Part shown: positions 7,743-17,592 of the stretch, piece by piece
How the letters are laid out: every line of letters begins with the position of its first letter
Position numbering within the stretch: the stretch's first letter is position 1
NCBI GenBank assembly: GCA_902806075.1
Contig: CADCVG010000073.1
Location: 1-47,421, forward strand
Length of the DNA stretch: 47,421 nucleotides
DNA from: an uncultured Rubrobacteraceae bacterium
GTDB lineage: Bacteria > Actinomycetota > Rubrobacteria > Rubrobacterales > Rubrobacteraceae
Reading direction: 5' to 3'
Position numbers and translations under genes: made by a program
The notes under the pieces: model-generated
What the model was told of the DNA's origin: nothing
The model's input: only the letters and a program-made list of their open reading frames with translations
The model's database searches: none

Positions 7743-9350
7743 ATGTATTGGAAATCAGCGTCTGAGATAGAGGGGTGGCTAGACGGTTTCCCCAACCTAG
7801 AACGTCTTGAGGACGCATTCAATCTTCATCAATACGCGCAGAGAGCTATTTTCCCCTCCAACTACGCAGCTGCGCCCTTGTGGGAAGAGTTGATCACCCT
7901 GACCGAGGCTGGCCAAGCGTACATGGAATTAGATTCCGAAGTTAAACAGTCCTATCCTCCGGGTGATGTACACTTGGCTGTCTTCGGACAGATGTACTAC
8001 CATGATTTGCTCATTGACCTGGAAAAATCGGACCTAGAGGGTATCCGTAGCCTGATCAATGCGGAACTCTTGGAGACAAGGTTGCGCTGGCCGTATCGTT
8101 TTGGACGACTACTCTATGACAAGTTCAACGACTCTTTGCATCACAACCGGGAGGTTAGGTACTTAGAGCCTGATCAGGTCGCCACTTTGCTTGAAGGGAC
8201 GCCGCAAGGCGTATATCAGGTTGGCTCCCTGCTCTCTGGTCCTCTAGGGCTGCTGACGAGTCGCGAAACACGGTATTTGATTCCATTTATGGCTGCTCCG
8301 CTTTGGCACTGCTCAGATACTGGTTGCACCACCGTCCATCACGTGATGATGGACCCACCACGAATCGCTGTCTTTGAAGCTTTCAATAGGTTGCGTTCTG
8401 TAGCGGCACGTCGCCTGGGGCCTGTTTCAGAGTGGTCGGAAGCGCTCCAAGGGCTGCATCGGAAGGGCGAGAGACCGAGGGTACGTAGATATTATGACCT
8501 ACCCGCGTTCTTAGGTGACGCTATTGTAGGAGATGAACGCACAACGTTGTTGGCTACTGCGCTAAAGTCTTCGAACCGAGCTTGGTTGCGACAGACTTTG
8601 GGGTCGCCACCTCGTAAGAAGAGGGCAGCGGAGGGATCTGCTGAACAGGTAGCTGGTCAACTGTCAGAGGCAGAGCAGCTGCAGATGTTGCTTCTACTTC
8701 GCGACGACGAGTTGGTCACTTTGATCGATGACTGCGTGTACAACAACGATATAGTAATCCCTCTTAGTGAGATGCGATCCGCTCAAGTTCGCTTCTCGAA
8801 ACTGAATCGTTGGGATTCCTTTGTTGAGGTATCGTCCTTCGGGCTAAGAGCGCAACGGCGGTATCCTCTTGTGACTCTCATGCTGTCGATCTGGGAGACG
8901 TACGAGTCGCAAGGTTTAATGGAGGAGTTGAGTTGGAAACTGGGTAAACCAGTAGAAGGCTTATCTCGGGATGTCCTAATGGAGTATATTCAAGAGCATG
9001 GCCCGGCCGAAGTGGTAAGGGATTTGGTCCTGTCAAGTAGGCCTGTGGCGCTCTCCATCGCTAATGAGGTGAATCTTGCTGTCGTCCCGAACGAGGCACG
9101 GGAGCAACTGGTAAACCGTTTTCTGTGGAAGTTCGGCTTCAACCCTTCCCGGTATGATGACAAGTACCCACGCCTGCGTACTCGGTTGACGCAGTTCAAG
9201 GACACTCTGCTGCAAACGAACACCATCCGTACGGAAGACGATCGTGAAGAAATACGCAGCCAGGGTGTCAATCTGTTCGTGTCGGTGGAGGTTTCCTTGA
9301 AGATTTCATCTCATATGCTGTTTGGCTGCTCAGTTCAGACCATTACATAA
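7743..9350 (+). CDS. Large unknown accessory protein, N-terminal part (frameshifted)
   Basis: No family recognised. ATG at 7743 is preferred (GGGGGTGAG just before it); GTG at 7665 would add 26 residues. The 535 visible residues look soluble, mixed alpha/beta, without a P-loop. A His/Cys cluster, HC-x4-C-x3-HH (bases 8307-8342), could bind metal. Codon use is much AT-richer than in flanking genes, indicating foreign origin. The frame fails near 9285-9293: after about LFVSVE the protein-like sequence continues in another frame (FLEDFISYAVWLL and on) without a stop into the gene that follows. The two are therefore best read as one gene of about 807 codons broken by a one-base deletion. It lies between tRNA-His and an integrase remnant. 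Confidence 0.6.
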   Translation: MYWKSASEIEGWLDGFPNLERLEDAFNLHQYAQRAIFPSNYAAAPLWEELITLTEAGQAYMELDSEVKQSYPPGDVHLAVFGQMYYHDLLIDLEKSDLEGIRSLINAELLETRLRWPYRFGRLLYDKFNDSLHHNREVRYLEPDQVATLLEGTPQGVYQVGSLLSGPLGLLTSRETRYLIPFMAAPLWHCSDTGCTTVHHVMMDPPRIAVFEAFNRLRSVAARRLGPVSEWSEALQGLHRKGERPRVRRYYDLPAFLGDAIVGDERTTLLATALKSSNRAWLRQTLGSPPRKKRAAEGSAEQVAGQLSEAEQLQMLLLLRDDELVTLIDDCVYNNDIVIPLSEMRSAQVRFSKLNRWDSFVEVSSFGLRAQRRYPLVTLMLSIWETYESQGLMEELSWKLGKPVEGLSRDVLMEYIQEHGPAEVVRDLVLSSRPVALSIANEVNLAVVPNEAREQLVNRFLWKFGFNPSRYDDKYPRLRTRLTQFKDTLLQTNTIRTEDDREEIRSQGVNLFVSVEVSLKISSHMLFGCSVQTIT

Positions 9351-9514
9351 ACACACGTAATCGGTTTCGCTACGACTCGGGCTCTGCCCTGGCGAGTGTC
9401 GGAAGGACCTTAGGTCCCTATGTCTCTAGTGGCGAACATCAATCTGCGTGGAGCAACACAGGCAGTAACACTCTTGGAGACCTACTAGTTTACCTGAGCC
9501 AAGCTCGCCGCTGG

Positions 9515-10165
9515 ATGCGGTCGTTGCTTGAGAGAGAAGCTGCTGAGTATAAGCGCGATGAGAAGTACCTTCCGGCTTTCGTGGAAGACGCCGAACAGAT
9601 TTTCCCGTTCACGCACACTGAACTGTGGGCGGATTGTGACCGGGGGGAGTTAACGAAGTTCGTTGAAGGGTTCGACATTATTGCTGACAAGTTGCTAAAG
9701 GCAGACTTAGCAACAGTAAGGAACGGGCTTGATCACAAGAGAAGCGATTCCACTTTTCCCTCGGTCGAGAAGATGGGCACCTGTGTTGATTCTCTACAGT
9801 ACGCTCTAGATTACGCCGATGCGAATCGCTACATATCAAAAATCTTCTGGCGCGTGAGCAGGGAGACAGATCGTTTTGGTCGGCAAAAGAGCGTGTTGCG
9901 CGATTACCGTGGTCACGATCTCCTCATTAGGGAGCCGACGACCGTATATGGAAGACCGCCTTTAAACACCAAGGAACCGATTCTAGTTGCTCCAGGAAAC
10001 CTTGTAGGATTGCCAAACTCGGAGCTTATTTTCCAGGTTATAGAGAGCAGTCAGTACTCTAACTACTGGGATGATTATCCGCGTAGGAGAAAGACTCCAG
10101 ACCCTGTTCAAGACCTGTCGGCGGCCGCGAGACAGGCCTCAAGCGATGCGGAAGAGCTTGTTTGA
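9515..10165 (+). CDS. Large unknown accessory protein, C-terminal part (frameshifted)
   Basis: These 216 residues start at an internal ATG, but the same frame is open and protein-like back to about 9287 (contains ISYAVWLLSSDHY and RFRYDSGSALASVG), so this is the rear part of the preceding gene after a frameshift. It is rich in charged helices. The segment VRNGLDHKR (9716-9742) carries R-N-x3-H followed by basic residues, resembling the R-x4-6-H motif of HEPN ribonuclease domains common in toxins and anti-phage proteins. That resemblance is a short-motif inference only. Base composition is lower in GC than the chromosome around it. It ends 39 bases before the stop codon of an opposing integrase remnant. 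Confidence 0.55.
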   Translation: MRSLLEREAAEYKRDEKYLPAFVEDAEQIFPFTHTELWADCDRGELTKFVEGFDIIADKLLKADLATVRNGLDHKRSDSTFPSVEKMGTCVDSLQYALDYADANRYISKIFWRVSRETDRFGRQKSVLRDYRGHDLLIREPTTVYGRPPLNTKEPILVAPGNLVGLPNSELIFQVIESSQYSNYWDDYPRRRKTPDPVQDLSAAARQASSDAEELV

Positions 10166-10204
10166 AATGGATCTGTCTGTTTTCAAGATACTAGTCTTGC
10201 GTCG

Positions 10205-10506
10205 CTAGATGAAAGATAGCGCGTCGTCCATCGCACTCGCTGCCGCGTCCCCGAAGCCCGGCATCAGGTGGCTATAGGTATCTAGGGTGATTGTGACGGA
10301 GGCGCGCCCCAGGACGTCCGCGACCACCTTGAGGTGGTCACCCTGGGAGAGCAACAGGGTGGCACAGGTGTGCCTGAGGCTATGGAAACGTACAGAGAAT
10401 ATTCTGGCTCCTCCTTGAAGCTTTGAGTAGAGTATGGGCCGGAAAAAATTTCGGTGCCGAGTGCGCCATTGTCGTCGAAACGGGGTAGAATGCAACCATA
10501 TGCCAC
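10205..10506 (-). pseudogene. Tyrosine recombinase (phage-type integrase), C-terminal remnant
   Basis: Read on the minus strand, the last ~60 residues are a clear integrase C-terminus: RFHSLRHTCATLLLSQG has the H-x2-R-H catalytic box and LDTYSHLMPG has the tyrosine nucleophile. Upstream of VRFHSL the frame that looks like an integrase switches: FDDNGALGTEIFSGPYSTQ (10412-10478) is in a different frame from the catalytic box, implying an indel near 10410-10430. Everything N-terminal is missing, since the sortase gene begins at 10500 in the opposite direction. It is therefore both truncated and frameshifted and cannot make active enzyme. It marks the edge of an old integrated element that includes the low-GC gene next to it. 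Confidence 0.85.
10486..10491 (+). promoter_or_regulatory. -10 element of sortase gene
   Basis: TAGAAT lies 8 bases before the ATG at 10500, so transcription should start at or next to the start codon (leaderless-type). No good -35 or ribosome-binding site is seen. The element overlaps the integrase remnant. Confidence 0.5.
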
Positions 10507-11276
10507 TCTTAGATAAGCAACGCCGGGTTATAGATACGAAGCGCCCTGACTACGCCGTCTTTAGAAAGAGGCGTAGGGTAGGTCTCTTTACCTTTGTGCT
10601 CTTGTTGGTGATGCTCCTCGGCGGCGGTGCGTATCTCTTCTCGAGCGGCTCTGCCGAAGAGGTGAGCCAGCAGGAGCCGTTGGTGCAGGCTGAAGCGCCG
10701 GCCGTCGTCGAGGCGCCGGAGGAGGAGGCCGCGCCCGAGGAGGCGCCGCCGGAGGAGGAGACTACTCCTTCAGCGGCGGCCGAGGAAGAGGAGGCCGAGC
10801 CAGCGGTGCCGGTTCCGCAGGACCCTACGCTCTTTCTGACGGTTCCCAAGCTGGGCGTGTTTGGTCATACGGTCAGGAATGACGCCTCCGAGCCTGCTTT
10901 GGATGCGGGGGCGATCAAGGTGCCTTCCACGGGGTTCCCCTGGGAGGAGGAGGACACCAACACTTATATAGCGGGCCACCGCGTCGGCTGGCCGGGCACC
11001 GAGAGCTACTACCAGCTCTACGAGTTGCCGTTGATGCAAGAGGGTGACATGGTCTACCTCGCAGATACCAACGGCACGGTTTACGAATACAGGGTTTTTG
11101 CTAAGTTTGCCGTCAGCCCTTCCCAGACTGAGGTTACCCGCCCCGTCCCGGGTAAGGACGTGGTCTCGTTGCAGACCTGCACCGAGAGCCTCACCGACTG
11201 GTGGACTATGGGCCCCGGGCTCTATGGGGGAGGCCCGGAGTCGGGTCGCTTGGTAGTCCAGGCCGAGCGGGTTTAG
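10500..11276 (+). CDS. Sortase family transpeptidase
   Basis: A 258-residue sortase: one N-terminal membrane anchor (about residues 28-46), a long Glu/Pro/Ala-rich linker (about 52-108), then the catalytic beta-barrel. The triad is intact: His160 in TYIAGHRVGWPG, Cys227 in SLQTCTES and Arg250 in GRLVVQAERV. Sortases join surface proteins to the cell wall or to each other by cutting an LPxTG-like signal; no substrate gene is in this window. The xTC and xRLVV context resembles the class E group of actinobacteria. ATG at 10500 is favoured by the -10 element just upstream; an in-frame upstream start at 10434 would overlap the integrase remnant. Confidence 0.87.
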   Translation: MPLLDKQRRVIDTKRPDYAVFRKRRRVGLFTFVLLLVMLLGGGAYLFSSGSAEEVSQQEPLVQAEAPAVVEAPEEEAAPEEAPPEEETTPSAAAEEEEAEPAVPVPQDPTLFLTVPKLGVFGHTVRNDASEPALDAGAIKVPSTGFPWEEEDTNTYIAGHRVGWPGTESYYQLYELPLMQEGDMVYLADTNGTVYEYRVFAKFAVSPSQTEVTRPVPGKDVVSLQTCTESLTDWWTMGPGLYGGGPESGRLVVQAERV

Positions 11277-11300
11277 AGAACCCGCTCCGGCGCTCTCTTA
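11265..11300 (+). terminator. Terminator at the end of the sortase gene
   Basis: The arms GAGCGGGTT (11265-11273) and AACCCGCTC (11279-11287) form a perfect 9-bp stem. The 5-base loop contains the sortase stop codon. A T-rich stretch follows from about 11294. The hairpin thus overlaps the last codons of the gene. Confidence 0.75.
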
Positions 11301-11377
11301 TTTAATTATTTAATCGCTAGAGTCCGAATACGCAGCTTGCGCCCTTAGCGCACAGGTCGGGATGGCTGTTATACGAC

Positions 11378-11386
11378 TGTTATAAT
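11378..11386 (+). promoter_or_regulatory. Extended -10 promoter of tRNA-Leu
   Basis: TGTTATAAT (TGn plus a perfect TATAAT at 11381-11386) lies 20 bases before the tRNA. The -35 region is poor, which fits an extended -10 promoter. Confidence 0.65.
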
Positions 11387-11406
11387 TCCTCCAGATTTAC
11401 AGGCAA

Positions 11407-11487
11407 GCGAGAGTGGTGGAATGGTAGACACGCTAGATTTAGGATCTAGTGCCTTCGGGCGTGCGGGTTCAAGTCCCGCCTCTCGCA
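11407..11487 (+). tRNA. tRNA-Leu (anticodon TAG)
   Basis: A class II cloverleaf of 81 bases: acceptor GCGAGAG (11407-11413) pairs with CTCTCGC (11480-11486), discriminator A 11487; anticodon stem CTAGA/TCTAG encloses TAG at 11440-11442, reading CUA/CUG leucine codons. The T loop has GTTCAAGTC. A variable arm (GTGCCTTCGGGCGT) is present as expected for leucine. CCA is not encoded. The trigger factor gene follows 57 bases later with no clear promoter, so it may share this transcript. Confidence 0.97.
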
Positions 11488-11544
11488 CAGCTCTCGCGGA
11501 GGCGCGACGGCTGTTGAGGTCGGTCGAGAAGAAGATAGGGGCGT

Positions 11545-13092
11545 ATGTCGGCTAACGTTACGAAGATCGAGGACAACAAGGTTCGCCTCGACGTCGAGGT
11601 TCCCGCCGAGGCGGTCAAGAAGGGCGTCGAAGCGAAGGTCCGCGAGTTGAGGAAGCAGATCAGGGTTCCGGGATTCCGCCCCGGGAAGGCGCCACGGCGC
11701 ATGATCGAGAACCACGTCGGCCGCGACTACCTCTACATGGAGGCGCTCCAGGACAGCCTGCCGAACTGGTACTCCGAAGCGGTGGTCGAGACCGATCTCA
11801 GGCCGATAGACCGCCCGGAGATCCATTTCGACGAGACTCTGGACGAAGAGGAGGGCTTCAAGTTCTCCGCCACCGTCGAGGTGCGCCCGGAGGCGAAGCT
11901 TGGCGCCTACAAGGGTGTCGAGGCCCCGAAGCGCGAAATCGAGGTCGCGGACGAGCAGGTCGAGGAGCAGATCGAGGAGATGCGCGGGCAGTTCGCTACG
12001 CTCGCGGCGGTCGAAAACAGGCCGGTGCAGGAGGGCGACTTTATCGTCATGGACTTCAAGGGCGAGAAGATGACTGGTGGTCCGTTAGAGGGCGCCGACG
12101 CCGAGGACTACATGATCGAGGTCGGACGCAGCGAGCTTCTGGAGGACTTCGAGAAGAACCTCGTTGGCATGACGGCCGGAGAGCGCAAGCAGTTCGCGGT
12201 CGCGTTCCCGATGGACTACACCGAGGAGTCGCTGCGCGGACAGTCGGTGCTGTTCCGGGTGCATCTCAAGGAGGTCAAGGAGCGTGAGCTGCCGCCTCTG
12301 GACGACGAGTTCGCCAAGGAGGCGAGCGAGTTCGAGACGCTGGAGGAGTTCCGAGGGGCGGTGCGCGAGCAGCTGGAGGCGACCGAGAACCAGCGGGTCG
12401 AGGCCGAGTTCAGGGGACGCGTGCTAGACGTGGTCGCCGAGGGGGCCGAGGTCGAGGTGCCGGGCGTAATGGTGGACGAGAAGGCCGACGAGATGGTCTC
12501 CTCGTTCGAGCGAAGCATCCGGGCGCAGGGGATTGAGCCGGAGCAGTACTACCAGCTCGCCGGGTCGAACCGCGAGGAGGTCAGGGAGCGGGTGCGGGAC
12601 GACGCGTCCGATACGGTCAAGAAGGAGCTCGTCCTGGACGCGATCGTGGCGGCGGAGGGGATAGAGGCCGACGAGCACGAGATGATGCACCAGATCGAGC
12701 ACCTCGCCGAGGACTCGGACCGCTCCCCGGACGAGGTGGCGGAGCTCATGCGCCGCAACGGCACCTACGCGCTCCTACAGGAGGAACTGGCCCGGAACCA
12801 GGCGCTCGAGCTACTCGCCGAGAATGCCGTCCCGGTCCCGATGCCGCCCGAAGAGGCAGAGAGCGTCGAGGAGATCGAGGAAGTGATTGATGAAGCCGCC
12901 GGGACCCCAGAGACCGGCGACGTCGAGGTCGTCGAGGCATCGAGGGTAGGAGAAGCCGGAGAGCCCGGAGATGGGGAGGAAGTGCCGGGGGCGGGAGAGC
13001 CCGCGCCCGACGCCGGCGAGGCGAGGGTCGAGGCGTCGGTTCAGACCGGCGAGGGTTCGGCCGGTACAGAGAAGGACGAAGGAAAGGAATAG
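11545..13092 (+). CDS. tig: Trigger factor, ribosome-associated chaperone
   Basis: This is a ribosome-bound chaperone and peptidyl-prolyl isomerase for nascent chains. The N-terminal ribosome-binding domain has the signature [15 protein letters not shown] (about residues 38-52), the FKBP-like domain spans about 150-240 ([11 protein letters not shown] onward), and the rest is the helical chaperone domain. At 515 residues it is longer than usual (about 430-450) owing to an acidic Glu/Gly/Pro/Ala-rich tail from about residue 430 to the end, low in complexity and probably disordered. It heads the classical tig-clpP-clpX group; clpP follows after 6 bases. Confidence 0.95.
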   Translation: MSANVTKIEDNKVRLDVEVPAEAVKKGVEAKVRELRKQIRVPGFRPGKAPRRMIENHVGRDYLYMEALQDSLPNWYSEAVVETDLRPIDRPEIHFDETLDEEEGFKFSATVEVRPEAKLGAYKGVEAPKREIEVADEQVEEQIEEMRGQFATLAAVENRPVQEGDFIVMDFKGEKMTGGPLEGADAEDYMIEVGRSELLEDFEKNLVGMTAGERKQFAVAFPMDYTEESLRGQSVLFRVHLKEVKERELPPLDDEFAKEASEFETLEEFRGAVREQLEATENQRVEAEFRGRVLDVVAEGAEVEVPGVMVDEKADEMVSSFERSIRAQGIEPEQYYQLAGSNREEVRERVRDDASDTVKKELVLDAIVAAEGIEADEHEMMHQIEHLAEDSDRSPDEVAELMRRNGTYALLQEELARNQALELLAENAVPVPMPPEEAESVEEIEEVIDEAAGTPETGDVEVVEASRVGEAGEPGDGEEVPGAGEPAPDAGEARVEASVQTGEGSAGTEKDEGKE

Positions 13093-13098
13093 CAGAGC

Positions 13099-13698
13099 AT
13101 GAACTACGATCCGCAGGCCGTAATACCTTACGTAATAGAGCAGAGTCCGCGTGGCGAGCGGGCGATGGACATCTACTCGCGGCTGTTGAAGGATAGGATC
13201 ATCTTCCTCGGTACGCCGGTGGACGACCAGGTGGCGAACGCCATCATGGCGCAGCTCTTGCACCTCGAGAGCGAGGACCCCGACCAGGACATCAACATCT
13301 ACATCAACTCCCCCGGGGGGAGCGTCACGGCTGGTCTTGCTATCTATGATACGATGCGTTTCGTGAAGCCGGACATCGTTACCACGGCTTTGGGCATGGC
13401 CGCTTCGATGGGGGCGTTCCTGCTCGCGGCGGGGGCGAAGGGCAAGAGGAATGCGTTGCCGAACACGCGGGTGCTGTTGCACCAGCCGAGCATCGGGGGG
13501 CTTGCGGGGCAGGCGTCTGACGTCCAGATCCACGCCGAGGAGCTCATCAGGACCAAGCGGAGGCTGAACGAGATCCTGGCCGAGAACACCGGACAGCCGT
13601 ACGAGAAGATCGAGTTGGACACCGACCGCGACTACATACTGGGGGCCGAGGAGGCAATCGAGTACGGCGTGATCGACACCATCGTCCAGCAGCACTAG
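13099..13698 (+). CDS. clpP: ATP-dependent Clp protease proteolytic subunit
   Basis: The 199-residue serine protease forms the barrel of the Clp protease. The catalytic triad is Ser103 (GMAASMGAF), His128 (RVLLHQPS) and Asp178 (DTDRDYIL). The oxyanion-hole region INSPGGSV is intact. Length and motifs fit an active ClpP with a short N-terminal extension. It starts 6 bases after tig, with GGAAAGGA before it serving as ribosome-binding site, and is followed 53 bases later by its unfoldase partner clpX. Only one clpP copy is seen here, whereas many actinobacteria carry two in tandem. Confidence 0.97.
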   Translation: MNYDPQAVIPYVIEQSPRGERAMDIYSRLLKDRIIFLGTPVDDQVANAIMAQLLHLESEDPDQDINIYINSPGGSVTAGLAIYDTMRFVKPDIVTTALGMAASMGAFLLAAGAKGKRNALPNTRVLLHQPSIGGLAGQASDVQIHAEELIRTKRRLNEILAENTGQPYEKIELDTDRDYILGAEEAIEYGVIDTIVQQH

Positions 13699-13751
13699 CG
13701 GGTGATTAGAGCGGTAGTGGAAACGGTAGCTAAGGGGAGGCGTCTAGGAGA

Positions 13752-15017
<1,266 letters not shown>

Positions 15018-15031
15018 AAGCCAAGCCTCCC

Positions 15032-17584
15032 TTGAGCCAGGCGGAGATCCCCAAAACCTACGACCCGAAGGCCGTCGAGGCCCGCATCTACGAGGAGTGG
15101 GAGCGCTCGGGCGCCTTCGAGGCCGACCCGGACCCCGAGAAGGAACCCTACTGTATCGTCCTGCCCCCGCCGAACGTGACGGGCGCGCTGCACATGGGCC
15201 ACGCCCTCAACGGCACGATCCAGGACACCCTCACGCGCAGGGCGAGGATGAAGGGCTACGAGGCCCTGTGGCTGCCGGGCGTCGATCACGCCTCGATAGC
15301 CCTCCAGAATGTCGTCGAGCGAAAGCTGATGCGTGAGGAGGGCAAGACCAAGTGGGACGTCGGGCGGGAGGAGTTCGTCGAGCGCTGCCGGGAGTTCGCT
15401 CAGGAGGCCCGGTCCCAGATCCTCTCGCAGCTCAAGCGGCTCGGAGCATCGGTGGACTGGCGGCGGTTGCGGTACACGATGGACGAGCGGTACGCCGACT
15501 CCGTCCTTACAGCGTTCGTCGAGTTGTACGATGCGGGCTTGATCTACCGGGGCAACCGTATCACCAACTGGTGTCCCCGCGACCGCTCCGCCATAAGCGA
15601 CCTCGAGGTCAACTACGAGGAGGTAGCCGGCAGGCTCTACGGCGTCCGCTATCCCTTCGCTGACGGCGAAGGCCCCGGCCCCGATGGAAACGACTACGTT
15701 CAGGTCTTCACCACCCGTCCCGAGACGCTGCTCGGTGACGTGGCGCTCGTCACGAACCCGGAGGACGAGCGGTACAGGGACATCGTGGGGCGGCGGGTGA
15801 CGGTGCCGTTCGTGGAGCGCGAGGTCGAGATCCTTGCGGACGACTATGTAGACCCCGCCTTCGGTACAGGTGTCCTAAAGGTCACGCCGGCTCACGACCC
15901 AAACGACTTCGAGATCGGGCGGCGGCACGGGCTCGAAGCGGTGAACGTTTTGAATCCGGACGGCACGGTCAACAAGAGGGGCGCGGAGTTCGTTGGGATG
16001 ACGCGCGAGGAGGCCAGGAAGGCCATCGTGGGGCGCTTGGAGGAGGAGGGGCTCCTCGGAGAGGTAAAGGAGCACACGCATCGGGTCGGTCATTGCGACC
16101 GGTGCGGGGCCGTGATCGAGCCGTGGCTCTCGGAGCAGTGGTGGATCTCGATGAGGGAGCTGGCCGAGCCAGCCATCGAAGCGTTGAAGAACGGCGAGAT
16201 CACCGTCTACCCCGACTCCTGGCGGCGCGAGACGATCCGCTGGCTCGAGAACCTGCAGGACTGGAACGTGAGCCGGCAACTGTGGTGGGGGCACCGCATC
16301 CCGGTGTGGTACGGCCCGGACGGGGAGGTCGTAGCCGCGAAGGAGTCGCCGGGCGAAGGCTACGAGCAGGACAAGGACGTCCTGGATACGTGGTTCTCCT
16401 CGGCCTTGTGGCCCTTCGCTACTCTGGGATGGCCGGAGGAGACGGAGGACCTTTCGTACTTCTACCCGACGAGTTTGCTGTCTACGGCGCGTGAGATCAT
16501 GTACCTGTGGGTGGCGCGCATGATCATGACCGGCTTGCGCTTCCGGGGCGAGGTCCCGTTCAAGAAGGTCAACGTCCACTCGATAGTCCTCGCCGAGGAC
16601 GGGACGAAGATGAGCAAGTCCAAGGGTAACACCATAAACCCCCTCGACCTCTTCGAGGAGTACGGTACCGACGCGGTCCGCTTCGGGCTCCTCTACCAGT
16701 CCTCGACCCAGGACTTCTCCTACTCCTACGAGCGGGCGTCTTTGGGGCGCGGTTTCGTCACCAAGCTCTGGAACATGGCCCGCTTCGTTTCGGGTTATCC
16801 GGTGGAGGTCGAGGGACCGGAGGAGGCGTCGGCTTCGGACCGTTGGATCCTCTCTTCCTTCAACGAGACCGCGCGCGATTACGACCGGCTTCTGGAGGAG
16901 TGCGAGTTCTCCGAGGCAATGCGCCTGGTCTACGACTTCGCCTGGCACGACCTCGCGGACTGGTACGTGGAGATCTCCAAAGCCGCACCCACGAAGGAGA
17001 CTCCGCGCATCCTGCGCGAAGTCTTCGAGGGGGTTCTACGTCTCCTGCACCCGGTCATGCCGTTCGCCACGGAGGAGATGCACCGGGTGATCGGGGGTGA
17101 GGGCCTTCTAGTCCGGCGGGAGTTCCCGAACTTCGACCCCGCGCTCGAAGACGCCGGAGCGAGCCGGATACTGGAGCGGACGCGGCTCGCGGTCTCGGCG
17201 GTCCGCTCCTTCAGGGCCGAGTCGAAGGTCGAGGGGGAGCTTGCCGGGAGGGCGCCGGAGGGCGTGGATCTCGAGGTCTTCTCGGCCCTCGCAAAGGTGC
17301 GGCCTGCTGAGAATCTCGACGGCTCATCCAAGGCCACGTTACCGGCCGGTGACGGGGTGGTGGAGCTAACCCTCTCGGAGGAGATGAGGCGCGAGGAGAT
17401 AGAGCGTCTGCGCAAGGAGATAGGGCGCATCGAAGGCGAGGTAAGGCGCGCCGAGGGCAAACTCGCGAACGAGAAGTTCGTCGAACGCGCCCCCGCTGAG
17501 GTCGTCGCTGCCGAGCGGGAGAAGCTGGACCGGAACGCCGGCCTCCTGAAAACCCTCAAGACGCGCCTCGACGAGTACCTGTAG
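15032..17584 (+). CDS. valS: Valine-tRNA ligase
   Basis: About 850 residues, a full-length class I synthetase charging tRNA-Val. Signature HMGH (residues 54-57) follows PPPNVTGAL; KMSKS is at about 526-530; the editing (CP1) domain contains TTRPETLLGD. A C-terminal coiled coil (from about residue 785, Glu/Arg/Lys-rich) is the tRNA-binding arm. The frame is open further upstream inside clpX, but the added residues are Arg-rich and non-native, so TTG at 15032 is chosen; no strong ribosome-binding site precedes it, and coupling to clpX is likely. Confidence 0.95.
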   Translation: MSQAEIPKTYDPKAVEARIYEEWERSGAFEADPDPEKEPYCIVLPPPNVTGALHMGHALNGTIQDTLTRRARMKGYEALWLPGVDHASIALQNVVERKLMREEGKTKWDVGREEFVERCREFAQEARSQILSQLKRLGASVDWRRLRYTMDERYADSVLTAFVELYDAGLIYRGNRITNWCPRDRSAISDLEVNYEEVAGRLYGVRYPFADGEGPGPDGNDYVQVFTTRPETLLGDVALVTNPEDERYRDIVGRRVTVPFVEREVEILADDYVDPAFGTGVLKVTPAHDPNDFEIGRRHGLEAVNVLNPDGTVNKRGAEFVGMTREEARKAIVGRLEEEGLLGEVKEHTHRVGHCDRCGAVIEPWLSEQWWISMRELAEPAIEALKNGEITVYPDSWRRETIRWLENLQDWNVSRQLWWGHRIPVWYGPDGEVVAAKESPGEGYEQDKDVLDTWFSSALWPFATLGWPEETEDLSYFYPTSLLSTAREIMYLWVARMIMTGLRFRGEVPFKKVNVHSIVLAEDGTKMSKSKGNTINPLDLFEEYGTDAVRFGLLYQSSTQDFSYSYERASLGRGFVTKLWNMARFVSGYPVEVEGPEEASASDRWILSSFNETARDYDRLLEECEFSEAMRLVYDFAWHDLADWYVEISKAAPTKETPRILREVFEGVLRLLHPVMPFATEEMHRVIGGEGLLVRREFPNFDPALEDAGASRILERTRLAVSAVRSFRAESKVEGELAGRAPEGVDLEVFSALAKVRPAENLDGSSKATLPAGDGVVELTLSEEMRREEIERLRKEIGRIEGEVRRAEGKLANEKFVERAPAEVVAAEREKLDRNAGLLKTLKTRLDEYL

Positions 17585-17592
17585 AGCGCGCG

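Noticed and set aside
7472-10506. Direct att repeats from tRNA-His to the integrase remnant
   Set aside because: No copy of the tRNA-His (or tRNA-Leu) 3' end was found at the other border, so att sites are not reported.
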